Shown: one piece after another, positions 36,899 through 48,458 of the stretch | How positions within the stretch are numbered: position 1 is the first letter of the stretch | How the letters are laid out: every line of letters starts with the position of its first letter | Program-made: the position numbers and the translations under genes | NCBI GenBank assembly: GCA_008828725.1 | Contig: MEHQ01000339.1 | Coordinates: 24,021-88,020 of the forward strand | DNA: 64,000 bases | Source: Saccharina japonica | Taxonomy: Eukaryota; Sar; Phaeophyceae; Laminariales; Laminariaceae | Reading direction: 5' to 3' | The notes under the pieces: model-generated | The model's database searches: none | What the model was told of the DNA's origin: nothing | The model's input: only the letters and a program-made list of their open reading frames with translations

Positions 36899-37735
36899 CG
36901 ATTTTGTGTTTTTTTCGCGATACTACAGTAGTAACCATGTGAGAACGGTACTTTGTTTTCGTGGGTTCTGCCGATGGCTGTACTGAAAGAACCAAGGCGA
37001 CAATTCACACGCTGGTTGTGTCCAACAATGCCCTGAGTGAAAATGAAAATTCGCGTTCGCGTCGATCTTTATATTTTTCAGTTTTGCTTTAGTTATAGCC
37101 TTGAAAGGCTATTTTTGGTAAATATTTCAAATGGTCAATTTTCAATATATTTATTATCGGCTGGCTCAGGAAACCACCTTCTAGACCCGATATTGAAAAT
37201 GTGTTCCCGGAGGATTGTGGTGATTAGCTATACGATCATCATACAAGTTGTATTGTAGTAAAATATCCATTTTTGATGGCGCTGAAAAATTCCGTTTTCG
37301 GTTTTTTTCCTTAGTGACAGTAAGGAATTAACCCCAAAACGGAAACTTTTTCAGCGCCATCAAAAATGGATATTTTACTACAAGACAACTTGTATGATGC
37401 TCGTATAGCTAATCACCACAATCCTCCGGGAACACATTTTCAATATCGGGTCTAGAATATGGTTTCCTGAGCCAGCCGAAATTAAATATTGAAAATTGGC
37501 CATTTGCAATCCTTACCGAAAATAGCCTTTCAAGGCTATTATAACTAAAGCAAAACTGAAAAATATAAAGATCGACGTGAACCCGAATTTTCATTTTCAC
37601 TCAGGGCATTGTTGGACACAACCGGCGTGTGAATTGTCGCCTTGGTTCTTTCAGTACAGCCATCGGCAGAACCCACAAAAAAAAAGTACCGTTCTCAGAT
37701 GGTTACTACTGTAATAGTAGGGCAAAAGACAAAAT
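36899..37735. mobile_element. Long foldback element (arms about 400 bp, loop about 35 bp)
   Basis: The left arm (36899-37301) and right arm (37337-37735) are reverse complements, with a few small differences. The outer ends share 'attttgt' and 'tactacagtagtaacca'-type sequence. The inner ends share 'gccatcaaaaatggatattt'. The centre (37302-37336) is a T-rich loop. No coding function is visible: the two short frames found are mirror images. It could be a MITE-like foldback or a hairpin-RNA locus. Confidence 0.85.
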
Positions 37736-38438
37736 AGTTATACCTACTGTAGTAATTGTAAGCCAAATATTGGTACACTGCGTTTTGCACTCGGGAAGGG
37801 TCTTCCAGTGTATGGGCTAAGGCTCCGTCATACCTACAAATGATTCAAAAGGAGTAGGCACACCTACTGCCGGCTGCTCAAGTTGGGTTTCACCTTTGTT
37901 GTCTTCCATCGTACCTACTTATGGACTCGCCCGACCCCTCTTCTGACAGCAGCAATACTAACCAATGTCCGCACTATAAGCGGCGACTGTCAATCTGGTG
38001 ACCTTGCCTCTCAACGCAAACGCCCGACGAATGGACTACGAAACACTACGAACACAGCTTCATACATTCGACACAGGCCTGCTAAGAAACTCGGCGGCCG
38101 GCCATTTCTGTGTTCTCTCTCCAGTGCATACATCCGGATTGCTTAGCGTTTTCGTCGTTCTTATGTTATCCTAGTTGTTAGCAGCGGCGGTGAGTGCCCT
38201 ATTGCACATGAAATGTCTATTGCCCCATGATTATTCATGCTGTGGCTAACAACGACCCGGATAGGATCACCATCACCCCGCGAAAGAGGACTTCGTCGTG
38301 TCACCCTCACATGTCCGTTGACCCCCAGGAGAGTTGCGGCCACGAAGGTGTAGCTGTCTCTACCCCGCGTGTGCTTTCACCCGTGGCGGTTTGTTCATGA
38401 TACTCGTTTTATGGGGTGAGCAACTACGAGATTGGAGG
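37736..38438. other. Interval with no recognised feature
   Basis: I see no gene, repeat or RNA here beyond short chance frames. Confidence 0.4.
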
Positions 38439-38852
38439 GGTTTGTAAACGCCGCTGTCGAACGCGTCGCTTACTGACACGTGTGACTATACCATGAATCG
38501 TGGAGAGCGAGCAGTAGATTAATTACTCGTACCACCAAATACCAAATACATACACAAAAAGTAGGCCAGTACCTGTCGTCAAATACCCACCATAAACACC
38601 ACACAGGAGTCAACCGTACCTTTCCGTCACGCTCCACCCTCACATATATATGGGCAGTATCTTATCATCAAAGCCCGGGTCGTACCATCATCATCAGCGA
38701 CTGCTCCCGGAGGAGCAGCATCGACGCCGAGGCATCCAAGTATCATCTCTCATAATGCCTCGCCACACAATGCAAAACCCCAATCTCCGTAGACCCGTAT
38801 GAAACCCCCACATATCCGGAAACCAGTATCGAGCAACCGCATACCACAAACA
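38439..38852 (-). repeat. 3' LTR of the LARD-like element
   Basis: Matches 44375-44786 along its length, including the small palindrome 'ctgctcccggaggagcag' near 38700. Confidence 0.85.
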
Positions 38853-39439
38853 GTCCCCCTATTCGGTGTGCGATACGATAGACCCCGAATAACGTGTCAC
38901 CAATTGCCAGGTAAAACGGCAAGTCCCAAAATCCAGAATAAATCATCGCCAAGACAAATTCCATTTTCATGAATTGCCAACGTCAAACGGCAATCCCGAT
39001 ACTAAATCTCTCAATTTCGATTCCAGTATATTATATGTCTCTTAAACTATAGCGAGACGTAACTACGGGAAGGGGAAAATCCAACCAACGTGAGTATGCT
39101 GATAAAACCTTCAAACAAAGTCAATAACACCGTCTTCACATAAGTACCGTACCGCCCGATAACATCGGCCCCCCTGTTGCGTACTCTGTAAGAGAAAAAC
39201 AACAGAACACTTCTTATATAGAACGTCTCTAATCAAATTATAGCAGCCCCCTGCTAGACATTCCCTTCGGAAGTATACAAGAAGACAAAAATGGGCATAT
39301 TAATAAATAACGTACTAAATCTATATATATATATATGTATCAGTAATTGGTTCCCATGTACGTTGTGCGTACTTAGCTAATAGCCAAAGCGTACGGCACG
39401 ATTCATCAAGACCATCGGCATAATCTACTGGCGTATTAA

Positions 39440-40177
39440 GTCACCCGGGACATCAACTTCAGGAGCAGAGCAGCGTCGGCGTGCGTCAGGAGGTATGGCC
39501 CGGAGCTCTTCGATAGGCCGGCAGCACCGTTTCGACTCAAGGCCCGCCTGCTTCAAGCGGAGGCGATGGAGGCACTGCTGTACGGTTGCATGACATGGGC
39601 CCCACGTCGCGACCACTACCGACTGCTGCAGACGATACACCACCGGCTGCTGCTACGAGGTTTTGGGTACCAGCGTAAGCAAGGCACCTACCGGCAGCTG
39701 TCCTACGCCCAGGCCCTGAGAAGGGTCGGGTGCCAGAGCATGGAAGCCACTGTCCGGCAGCGGCGCCTGCTGTTCGCGGGGGGCGTGGCAAGGCAGCCAG
39801 ACGGGCGACTCCCGAAACGACTGATGTTCGGGGAGCTGGTGGGGGGGAATGACCCGGGCGCGGGGTGCCCGGAGCGGAACTGGCAGACGTGCCTGAAGGA
39901 CGACTTCAAGGCGTTCGGAGCTACGCTCGGCTCTACGGACGACGAGAGATGTGTCTTCGGAGTCCCGAATTCAGTTTGGACGGAATCAGCGAAGGTGGAG
40001 GGAGGAAGGCAGTGGTATAAGGGAGTGCTGCAGGGAGCTGAGAGGTTTATGACCTTCTGGCACAAGGACGGAGAGGAGGCTAGCCGAACACGAGCGGCCA
40101 AGCGAGACAAAGAGCGCAGCAATAGTAAAGAGACGACAAGAACCAACGGGACGGGAGGGGTGCGGAAGAAGGACTAA
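39440..40177 (+). pseudogene. LINE reverse transcriptase, C-terminal fragment (5'-truncated)
   Basis: The frame is open from just after a stop at 39437 to TAA at 40175-40177 (245 codons). It begins 'VTRDINFRSRAASACVRRYG' and contains 'EALLYGCMTWAPRRDHY', 'QTIHHRLLLRGFGYQR' and 'RRLLFAGGVARQPDGRLPKR'. This is the region after the catalytic palm in non-LTR retrotransposon ORF2 proteins, where a 'YGxxTW' block and a following helical domain are typical. The C-terminus is charged (KRDKERSNSKETTR). The upstream palm and endonuclease are missing, as expected of 5'-truncated insertion. A T-rich 3' UTR follows. Confidence 0.8.
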
Positions 40178-40740
40178 TCGGCGAGGGAAGAAAAAAAGCG
40201 AGAAATGGCGGACCGAGTGGCGCGATATGTGCCGGATTGACTCTCCTGGACTGTTTGTTTGTTTGTTTTTTCCCCTCCCCCCACCGCCGCACCATTGCAC
40301 CACCCCCTCGGGATGACGTGTCTGTGCTATATCTGTCGTCTTGTTTGTTTGAGTGTTTGCTTGTACTTTTGACTTGTCTCTTTGTCTTTGCCTTTGTCTT
40401 TTTCCCTTCGTTGTTTTTTACCTTTTGCAGTTACACTGCTCGCAGGCCGGGGGTGCATCAGTAGCACGGGACCATAGTTCCCTTCCCTTGTATCATGCTT
40501 GCGTTTATAATCGGGGTGGAGGACTCGATTTGTTTGCCTGACCGGCGTGAACCCGGCACGGAACACCCCGGCATTATAGGGGCACCAATATAGAATCAGG
40601 GGGCGTATACCCCCGATTGGTGATATTGACCTTTCCAGTTTTATTTGTACCTTCACATAGCGTGTACGAGAGGGGAGCGGAGGGCTCCAGACTATCTGTT
40701 TTGGACTGACTTTGATCGCTTTACGGACCCTTCGGGTTCC
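40178..40740 (+). other. Probable 3' UTR of the LINE fragment
   Basis: T-rich sequence ('gtttgtttgttttttcccc', 'tctttgcctttgtcttttt') follows the stop. No A-rich tail marks the exact end. Confidence 0.4.
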
Positions 40741-40870
40741 ACTTTTATTTCAGTATACTTTTTTTGGGGAAGTTAGCCTGTGACCACGGGAATCGACCGT
40801 GTCAAGTGTTGGATTAGTACGGACAGATGGAGGTACTGGATAGAGAGACCGGCACGGTTTTTTATGTGAA

Positions 40871-40900
40871 GACAACAACAACAACAACAACAACAACAAC
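40871..40900 (+). repeat. (CAA)n microsatellite
   Basis: About ten CAA/ACA triplets in an uninterrupted run. The surrounding 40741-42040 holds no recognised gene; a C11 run lies near 41405. Confidence 0.9.
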
Positions 40901-42049
40901 ATTAACCTTACTCGACGTATGGGTACCTCCCAGCACTTTCTCCATTTCCTTAAGAACTTTCTGAAGTCGAACGTTAAGTCTTCAAGTACTTTCCAAAAGC
41001 ATCCCATGCATACCGAATACTCGTACTAGTACCCCTTGTAACCAAATGTGCCGAACCCGCCGGAAAAACAAACAAACAAACAAACCAGCGGATGAAATCA
41101 CAACAAATTCACCACAGAGTCACGGTCAAAGCGAAACGTCTCAGCGTGCAACGGTTTGATGAAAAAGTCGACATGCTCTGCGAACCGTACGTGTTAATCT
41201 TAAACTACCCGTTAGACACAAGACATCTATGTCCTAGAATCAAACCATACACAAACACCGGCGCGCATACCTGCTCGACCAGAGACAGACCTCCGGTCAG
41301 TAGCCTTGCGTGCATAGTGCGCATCCACGTATGATAAAACCCCAACTGGACTCCACTATTTGCGATGGAAAGTCTTCGTCGTGTTACCGAGTACGGCTAC
41401 TACCCCCCCCCCCCTGCTCGGTAGACGACAAAACACCCATCGCATGGTTAATAGTAAAATGATGCGATATCAGTGTAACTCCAAAACCCCTCAATACAAA
41501 AAAAGCGAAAACCAAACTCAAGTCCAAACCCACAAACCAGAAACATCAGCGGTCTATTTCAAATATGCACCGTAGACAACGAAACAAACAGAACGTCGTT
41601 GTCGTTGTATGCGTGCACTCACTGGTCGATCTAGCGTTCTAATTCAACTATCGTCTTTTCAAAACAAGCATTTAGGCCCTCGATATACCAGGCAAAGCAT
41701 CGTCTTTCAATCATACCACAGTTCAATATAAATGGATTGCAATAGCCGATACGTGACAATATTGAGCTAGCTGTTGATGCTGTTATGTTGATGGTATTCT
41801 GACATCGTACTTCAGCGGTTGTAGTACGCAATTCAGAACGCCAAATATCAGATAGCAGTTTGCCAGGTACGATGACCTCATTATACACTATTTCTGTGGG
41901 TAGAATCATGCCATCAAACCTCCTCTCGTGATTCTTCCCAACACAACAACAATGACAAAAACAATCTCAGTACAAATTTCGCATTGATCTGTCTTCTCCA
42001 TAACCAAAAATAAAAAGCCTTTACCACTACGACCCATCAGCACTGATTT

Positions 42050-42350
42050 TCACACATCAATATCAGGTACTACTGTAGAATCAAGGTTAAATAGGCAGTA
42101 ATTTTCCAACACATCGATCATGCATTGAAGAATCAAGCCAAAATTAGCAGTAATATCCCCACACATTATATATCACGCGCTGTAAAACCAAAATCAGGAG
42201 TAATGTTCCAACACATTAATATCATGCACTGTAAAATTAACTCAAAATCAGCAGTAAAATTCCTACCAGGGTACACATTAATATCATGCGCTGTAAAATC
42301 AAGCCGAAATCAGCAGTAATTTTCTAACACATTTATATCATGCGCTACTG
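42050..42350. repeat. Minisatellite, about 55-bp unit, five copies
   Basis: Units carry 'catgcrctgtaaaatcaa', 'atcagcagtaattttc' and 'aacacattaatat', starting near 42120, 42174, 42223, 42286 and 42340. Unit length varies from 50 to 63 bp. It lies inside the LARD-like element. Confidence 0.75.
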
Positions 42351-42555
42351 CTTTGCTGTCGAAGAATTAGTCCATCACAAACTGGTTACTCAGAGCAGTC
42401 TACTCCTGTAGAATCATGGCCTCATAACCCCCCCGTGATTCCAACTGCAGGTAAAGTGGAGTGTTTCAATGGTATCTACCATACCACGTACCAGGTACAC
42501 TCCACTCCTCGCTTACACCTACCAGCCGATTGCTGACAACATCGTATTCCCTGGA

Positions 42556-43506
42556 TCAAACGGGAACCCCCGCTCCCCAACCCAGTTCATATCCCACCAC
42601 ACAAATAGACACAAATAGCTGCGGTCCATCATAATGGAGTACAAGCTCACCACAACTACAGCAGTCCATGCTTTTATATGCCAGCCAAAACACAGAGAAG
42701 CACAAACACAACACAACAGCCCAAGAAAATTCAATCCACTGAATCCACCAACGAGAAAGTTGGCCACACCGGAAAATATAACATGCCTGCTTCACTGGAT
42801 CCAATGGGAACATCCTGTCACCGCTGCTGCTGCTGCTGCTGTTGCTGGTGGTGGTCCCCTCTCCCACGAGCTCCACGTCTGGCTGTCCGTCATCATACCC
42901 CCCCCCCCCGACAGCGTCAAGCCCACCCCGTTTCTCTGGTTTCCCTGGGTCGAAGGGGTACGAACCTCTCGGGCCCGAACCAATCTGCGGAACTTCGCCG
43001 CGCACACCGTCCCCATCCCATTGCTGCTGCATCGACACGGGTGTTACACCAGCACAATCGAGGTCCTCCACCTCAGGCTCAGCAACACCAAGCTCCGTCA
43101 CCTCAGCCTCAGCTGAACCGAGCTTCTCCTCCTCAGCCTCGGTAAAACCGAGCTCCTCCTCCTCGTTCTCAGCCTCGTGCTGCTGCTGTACAGACGCAGC
43201 TAGCGGCTCACGAGCATCACCGAGCTCCTCCACCTCAGGCTCATGCTGCTGCTGTACAGACGCAGCCAGCAGCTCACGACCATCACCGAGCTCGTGCGCC
43301 TCGGATGCAGCCACACCAAGCTCGTCGAAGCTGCGGAACGGACAACCAACTCCTCCAGCTCGTTGCTTGGCAGACTGCAACATCTCCCACCAGTCTTGAT
43401 TCTGCAGGACGGTACGTGGTCGAGGTCCATGATACATTTTCCACGCCTCTTCGCGCACAGCCGCTCTACGGGCATCCCGTTGCTTGCTGACAACATCCAG
43501 CTCCAA
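42556..43506 (-). CDS. Low-complexity acidic protein frame of the LARD-like element
   Basis: The 316-codon frame has a basic start (MELDVVSKQRDARRAAV) and a repeated acidic middle with 'ELG' every 15-20 residues and two copies of 'LAASVQQQHE' (about residues 79 and 98). Next is a Gly- and Ser-rich stretch, then a hydrophobic Cys-rich end ('WAVVLCLCFSVFWLAY'). The internal repeats are made by CAG/CTG expansion. It may be the second part of a protein begun by the frame at 44276-43629, since both are minus-strand and nearly adjacent. No known domain was recognised. Confidence 0.45.
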   Translation of the reverse strand: MELDVVSKQRDARRAAVREEAWKMYHGPRPRTVLQNQDWWEMLQSAKQRAGGVGCPFRSFDELGVAASEAHELGDGRELLAASVQQQHEPEVEELGDAREPLAASVQQQHEAENEEEELGFTEAEEEKLGSAEAEVTELGVAEPEVEDLDCAGVTPVSMQQQWDGDGVRGEVPQIGSGPRGSYPFDPGKPEKRGGLDAVGGGGYDDGQPDVELVGEGTTTSNSSSSSSGDRMFPLDPVKQACYIFRCGQLSRWWIQWIEFSWAVVLCLCFSVFWLAYKSMDCCSCGELVLHYDGPQLFVSICVVGYELGWGAGVPV

Positions 43507-43628
43507 CCTCTATCCTGTATCTGCTGCCGAAGGAGGTCGCTCTCCGCTGGCATAGCATTACCCCTCCTCGTCACCGACATCGGCGCTTTCGGCTTCACGT
43601 GCGGCTGCTGGAGCGCCGCCGTTCTAGC

Positions 43629-44276
43629 CTACGGCACGTATCTGTAGTTCGGCGCGTATACGATGGTGGGCTGGGCAGTGCACCGCCTGCCCATGTGACC
43701 ACAGGCTATAAAACGATCGCACACGCTGTTTGGTGTAACGAAAAACCAGGCCTTATGCCCTCGAGCACCACACCGCTCGCACATGTAGAACCCGCCCATT
43801 GACGCTCCTGGGGGCGGAGGGGACTCCGGCTGATACCACCCATTTCCCGGTTTTACGGGCTCAACCGGTATCCCCCGCTGTCTGCTGCTGCTGACGCTGC
43901 TGCTGCTGCTGCTACCGCTGCTGCTGCTTTTGCCGCTTCTGCTGCTATTAATAGTAGCGCCCGCCTTCCCCCCAGTGCTGCTGTTGCGCGGCGCCTCCAT
44001 ACTGCCACTGCTGCTGTTGTCCACCAGAGTCATACTGTTGCTGCTGCGGCTGGCCGGCATCTCCAAACTGCCGCTGCTGATGCCGCGGATGCTGCTGCCC
44101 AGCGTCTCTATGCTGCCGTTGCTGCTGCTGTCTACCAAAGCCATACTGTTGCTGCTGCGGCTGCCTAGCACCTCCAACCTGCTGATGCTGCTGCCTTGCA
44201 TGTATTCTATATACTGCCGCTGCTGATGCTGCTGCTCAGCGCCTCCATGCCCAAACTCCTCCAAGCCAAACACCAC
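43629..44276 (-). CDS. Ser-rich protein with C-terminal zinc-finger motif, LARD-like element
   Basis: The 215-codon frame lies just inside the minus-strand 5' LTR, where gag would be. The first 125 residues are Ser/Asn/Gly-rich with repeated 'SRSSNSM-LVD-SS' units. The C-terminus has a Cys/His cluster: 'CERCGARGHKAWF' (CxxCxxxxH), then Cys at the 'VCDRF', 'ACGHMG' and 'RRC' positions. That resembles a zinc knuckle, but the spacing is not classical CCHC. A gag-like nucleic-acid binding role is inferred. The Ser tract is encoded by CTG/GCT expansion. Confidence 0.5.
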   Translation of the reverse strand: MVFGLEEFGHGGAEQQHQQRQYIEYMQGSSISRLEVLGSRSSNSMALVDSSSNGSIETLGSSIRGISSGSLEMPASRSSNSMTLVDNSSSGSMEAPRNSSTGGKAGATINSSRSGKSSSSGSSSSSSVSSSRQRGIPVEPVKPGNGWYQPESPPPPGASMGGFYMCERCGARGHKAWFFVTPNSVCDRFIACGHMGRRCTAQPTIVYAPNYRYVP

Positions 44277-44374
44277 ATCGTCAGCCTTGCCTCAGCCAGT
44301 CCTCCCTGTGCCACTCTCCTCTAACACAGTATAGCGCTTCGGCGACCTCCGGGCCCGGACAAGACCGATAAGCG

Positions 44375-44786
44375 TGTTTGTATACGCCGCTGTCGAACGC
44401 GTCGCTTACTGGCACGCGTCATCATACCATGGATCGTGGAAAAAGAGCAGTACATTAATTACTCGTACGACCAAATACCCAATACACACACGCAAGTAGG
44501 TCAGTACCTGTCGTCAAAGGCCCACCATAAACACCACACAGGAGTGAGCCGTATAATTCCGTCACGCTCCACCTTCACATATATAAGGCAGTATCTTATC
44601 ATCAAAGTCTGGGTCGGATTATCATCAGCGACTGCTCCCGGAGGAGCAGCATTCGCGCCGAGTCATCCAGTTATCATCTCAGATCATAATGCCTCGCCAC
44701 ACATAAATACACCCCAATCTCCCTAGAGCAGTGTGAACCCCCCATATACCCGGAAACCAGTATCGAGCAACCGCATACCCCAAACA
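44375..44786 (-). repeat. 5' LTR of the LARD-like element
   Basis: Begins TGTTTGTATACG and ends ACCCCAAACA on the plus strand, giving matched TGTTTG...CAAACA termini on either strand. Confidence 0.85.
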
Positions 44787-46040
44787 GGGTATACCGTTTT
44801 TGAGGGCCTCTCTCCAATTCCAGGGTGTCTAAACTCTCGCCGCAATTTGTTGCCCCTTTTTTGCTGAAATGTTATTAATAGTGTACGATGTGTTCGAGAA
44901 ACGGTGGTAATCGTACCTTCGCAAATTAAACCTTCTGCGAACAGGTACGCGAGGTGAGTACTACTCCACCAGTTCGATCAATTTATAGCCCACAGAAATC
45001 TACAACCATCGTCGCTCAGTGGTATCCTTTCATCGTCGGATCGAGTTGTGTCGGCAATCCACGCACGCACGTAGTCTGGTCTATATTGTGCTCGTTCAAT
45101 GGGTTTGCGTTTGTTGGGGCTGGTACGAGTACGAGCAGGCTCGTACGAGTACGACGAGCAAATAAGACAACTCGCTTGCTCGCGACAACTACCTCCTGCT
45201 CTCGAGAGAACAGTAGTATCAGCAGTCGGCTTTCACGAGGAGGCTGGCCCCACACTGAAAGTTCAGGCTTCGTACGTACGTCCCCAGGCCTGGGTGGGCA
45301 TCGCTTGCGACACAGGGGTGGCCTTGTCCTCGGTTGGAGGGACCAACCCCAAGGGCCTCTACGAGTGGATATTGTTTTTGCAGCAGCAGCAGCCGACCGT
45401 TGGCATGCACGCGAGTTACCTGCTATGTCTTAATGTCCTGGTACCGATTACTATAGTAGAGTCTTGAGTCACGAGGAGAGTACAGCAGCATCGGCTTTCA
45501 GTAGGACGCTGGCTCCACAAGGAAAGCTTCTTCGTGTAATTAACGCCGCTAGGCCTCCGTCGACGCCTAGGCTAGCGCCCTCCTTACGTTCGTGAGGTAG
45601 ACATATCTGCCAGAAGTGTTGACGCTTTCCATCGAGGGTGCATGGGATGATATCGACCGCAGTACATATCAGGGTAAAAGGAGGACCGGCCAGACCTTTG
45701 CCGTCGCCATAGCGCTGCGGAACGTCCATGGGGCCCGTGGTATGGCCGACACCATAATAACGCTTAGAACAACGTCGGGATCTGAAACGGCGATGCAGTA
45801 GTCGGGATGGCGACAGAAACGACCGCCGCAGCGGGGGTAGTGACTCTGGTAGTGTCAACCGCGGTGGGGGTAGCAGCCCCCAGCACCGTCGTGGGAGTGG
45901 TGGAGGTGGGTAAATCCGGGACGGTATGTTGTGGATCAGGAGGTCATAATAGCGTCGCCGAAAAGAACAACCGCGGTGGTCGTGGCCGCAGCTCCGGGGT
46001 CTGACATGGTTTTCGCAGAGATAATTTCCCGAAGAACTGC
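44787..46040. other. Interval without recognised gene
   Basis: A GC-rich frame (45099-45467, plus) contains 'GFHEEAGPTLKVQASYV' and 'WVGIACDTGVALSSVGGTN', but no family was recognised. 45215-45260 and 45482-45525 are related ('agcatcggctttca' type), which suggests a repeat. 45820-45990 encodes Gly-rich sequence in gag style. Confidence 0.35.
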
Positions 46041-46733
46041 ATGCAGACACGACACCTCCAGCTCCTTCAGCTAGCGGGATCAACCAAGCTCCGTCCCTTG
46101 CGGGTCACCTTCTTGACGAAACCGAGGCAAGGGGACCCCTCCTTTGTAGACATGGTTTCCGCGCGCCTCAACAGAATAACTGTAGCAGATGACTATGCTA
46201 AACCTGCGTCTTCCAATTTAGCTCACGCTCGTACTCCCGCGATAAACACTACCGATGCCGCCGCCAAGGCCAAGCATGCCTCCTCTGTTCGCCGCAATTA
46301 CATCCTCATTAGCCACAAAGGTGTGTCTCACATGTCCGCCCTACCATTTAATGCCTCTATAAACAAGGCAGACGACGGGAAACTCCTGGTTTACTCGTCT
46401 ACGACAGCAGCGTCAGGCATCCTCATTCGCTGCGTCAACCACTGTACCGATGGCCTACGATCACCCGATTGGGTACCAGATTAGAACCACCCGCCGAAGC
46501 AAGCGTTCATACGTGCAATGATTCCTGACAAGCCCACGACCGCCGACACCACCGCTCTGATCAGCGATTTCGTTAAACAAGTGTCGAGAGCAGTCGAGGG
46601 CGGAGCCACAGCGCATGACGCTTTCAACCTACTGGTACGTCTTCTGACGAGCCACTACGACCGCGTAGACACAGAGGGGGGGGTACACCATATTACACAA
46701 ATTTGGAGTGTGAACAGGGACGCCCTTTGGTGA
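46041..46733 (+). pseudogene. Unrecognised coding-like frame with one internal TAG
   Basis: A single frame of 231 codons is interrupted once, by TAG at 46482-46484. Composition on both sides looks protein-like ('MVSARLNRITVADDYAKPAS', 'DFVKQVSRAVEGGATAHDAF', 'LLVRLLTSHYDRVDTEGG'). The sequence before it is Gly/Arg-rich in other frames, as in retroelement gag tails. It could be a remnant of a retroelement or host gene. No domain was recognised. Confidence 0.4.
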
Positions 46734-47699
46734 TTTTAGTCGAACGTTTCGAGTACTGGTGTCGCTAGTACCGGGAAGCGAGCGCGTCCTGGTCTCAGTG
46801 GTAGAGGTGATACTGGAGGTGGTTTGGATGGCGGTCTACAACCAATGTCCCACTTCGATACCGACCTTGTACTTCGGTTTTATGGCAACGGATCCGAGGC
46901 TGTACGCCCCGTTGGCTGCGATATGCAAGGGTTTTAGTGATTCGACACGCAATAAGACACCTCCCGTTAACGTCGGAAACTGTTACCCATGCCTGATAAT
47001 TTGACGGATACGTGGTCATCCACCCTGTCGGGGCCACGGGCCGCCGGTTGTAGGCGCGGCCAGGGCCGAGTGCCGCCCCAGGCGCCTTCATGGCAGACGG
47101 GCTTGAGCCAGAATCCCATAGTCATGTCCATAGAAGACCCCACAGACCCTTCCTTGGCTTGACATTTCCTACAACTGTTGGCGTTTGCAAGAACAACTTT
47201 ACGCAGACGTTTTCGCTGTCTATGCCGCCTTTATAACCGACGAGCAGGTTTTCGACGTTGGATTTCCCTTGTCATAGCGCCTGCGTTTTATATTAATTGC
47301 CTTCCTTGCTGTTTTTCTTTGCCTCATAGCCTAACAATTCAGAGGTGTGGGAGTGGGGCTTGAGCAGCCGCATCTTTGACTCATGTTCTAATGCGGGGAA
47401 ACGGCATTTGCCCAATTTTCTGCATATACAGCTCATCAGGGTGGGCTAGTGTAAAATGACGGACTTGGAAGGACGATAATTGATTTAGAATAGGCAATCG
47501 GTCAGTTTTTTCATTGCTTAGATGGCGTTCATATTCGGGGCAATCATGAAAGAAAGGGGTAGAGGCAATTTCATATTGGTGGATCCTGCCAAAATTGTGA
47601 CGTAGACCACCAAAACAACAAAACACGTGACATATAACTTTAACATTACCACTCAATCGGTCGAACTCACAGCTAGCTGAGGTACAGCAGCAGCAGTAT
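46734..47699. other. Interval with weak coding-like fragments only
   Basis: A minus-strand frame at 47381-47725 includes 'FFHDCPEYERH', reminiscent of the HxxxCPxY block near LINE C-termini, but the support is thin. The rest shows nothing. Confidence 0.3.
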
Positions 47700-48458
47700 C
47701 TCAAAGGGCCCCTTCGCTCGGCCAAAACAACAAAGGGTACTTGAATATTTTCAAGGCAATATGTTTCGTCGTTTTTACAGCAGCAAAACTATTTCTGGTA
47801 AAATATCACTATATCATAACTCCTTACCGAAGATGGCATGGCTTCAGCTCTAAAGCTCAGTCCTGCTCCGGACCATCGTATATATTGTTCGTTATAGTTT
47901 CTAGGAGGTCGTGAAGCTCGTTAAACTGCAAGCGAGGGCAGTCATTGCTGGGTTTGAGTCACGAAACGATAGTTCCCAGCAGCAAGAATTTTGATCGTTT
48001 CCGAGCTCCTGTGTAGTATCTACACTCTGCTGTGGCCGCGTAGGACGCTACGGACGGTCGAACTGGAAGCGCGGGTAGGTTTTCCTGCTATTGATAGTGC
48101 TCGGCGTCCTCGTCGAACATCACCAGCCGGAGAAACGGCCATTTGTCAAATTCCCATTTGGGTACCAGAGGTATGGAGAGTCGTTTTTGAGTAAGAGGCC
48201 CTTTTCGGGATGCTAAAGTCGTCGAATCGATCCGGCTCCCGAGACAAAAGTGTATTGGCCATTGACTCTACTCCCTCTCAAACTGCTCGCCGGGGGTAGT
48301 TCGGAGCATTAGAACAGGATAAATGTGTTTTTCGGGCCTGAAAGGGCAAACATATACCAGAAATAGCATTAAAACTGAAAAACAAACAACGGATTTGTTT
48401 GTTTTCAAAGACTGCAGGGCTCTTCTAATTTTTTGCCTGAAGGGGGCCCTTGAAAGGC
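47700..48458. repeat. Dispersed repeat D, copy 1, with an inverted tail
   Basis: 47933-48458 matches 56215-56755 in the same orientation. Shared blocks are 'gtttccgagctcctgtgt', 'tgctgtggccgcgtaggac', 'ccggagaa', 'gagtcgtttttgagta' and 'gaaggggccc' near the end. At 47700-47830 the end block occurs in reverse ('aaagggccccttcgctcggc', 'ctatttctggta'), so copy 1 has a foldback start. The class is unknown and it is non-coding. Confidence 0.65.

Larger units (their letters stand above)
38439..44786 (-). mobile_element. Non-autonomous LTR element (LARD-like), minus orientation
   Basis: Two direct repeats of about 412 bp (38439-38852 and 44375-44786) bound 5.5 kb that lacks RT, integrase or RNase H of its own. 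Read on the minus strand, the right-hand LTR begins TGTTTGGGG and ends CAAACA. It is followed by two low-complexity frames in gag position. The left LTR has lost one terminal base (GGTTTG for TGTTTG). Flanking bases do not give a convincing target duplication. A LINE fragment lies inside on the opposite strand. Confidence 0.7.

Noticed and set aside
42634..43399. Pro/Ser-rich plus-strand frames
   Set aside because: They are complements of the CAG-rich minus-strand frames and have no independent support.
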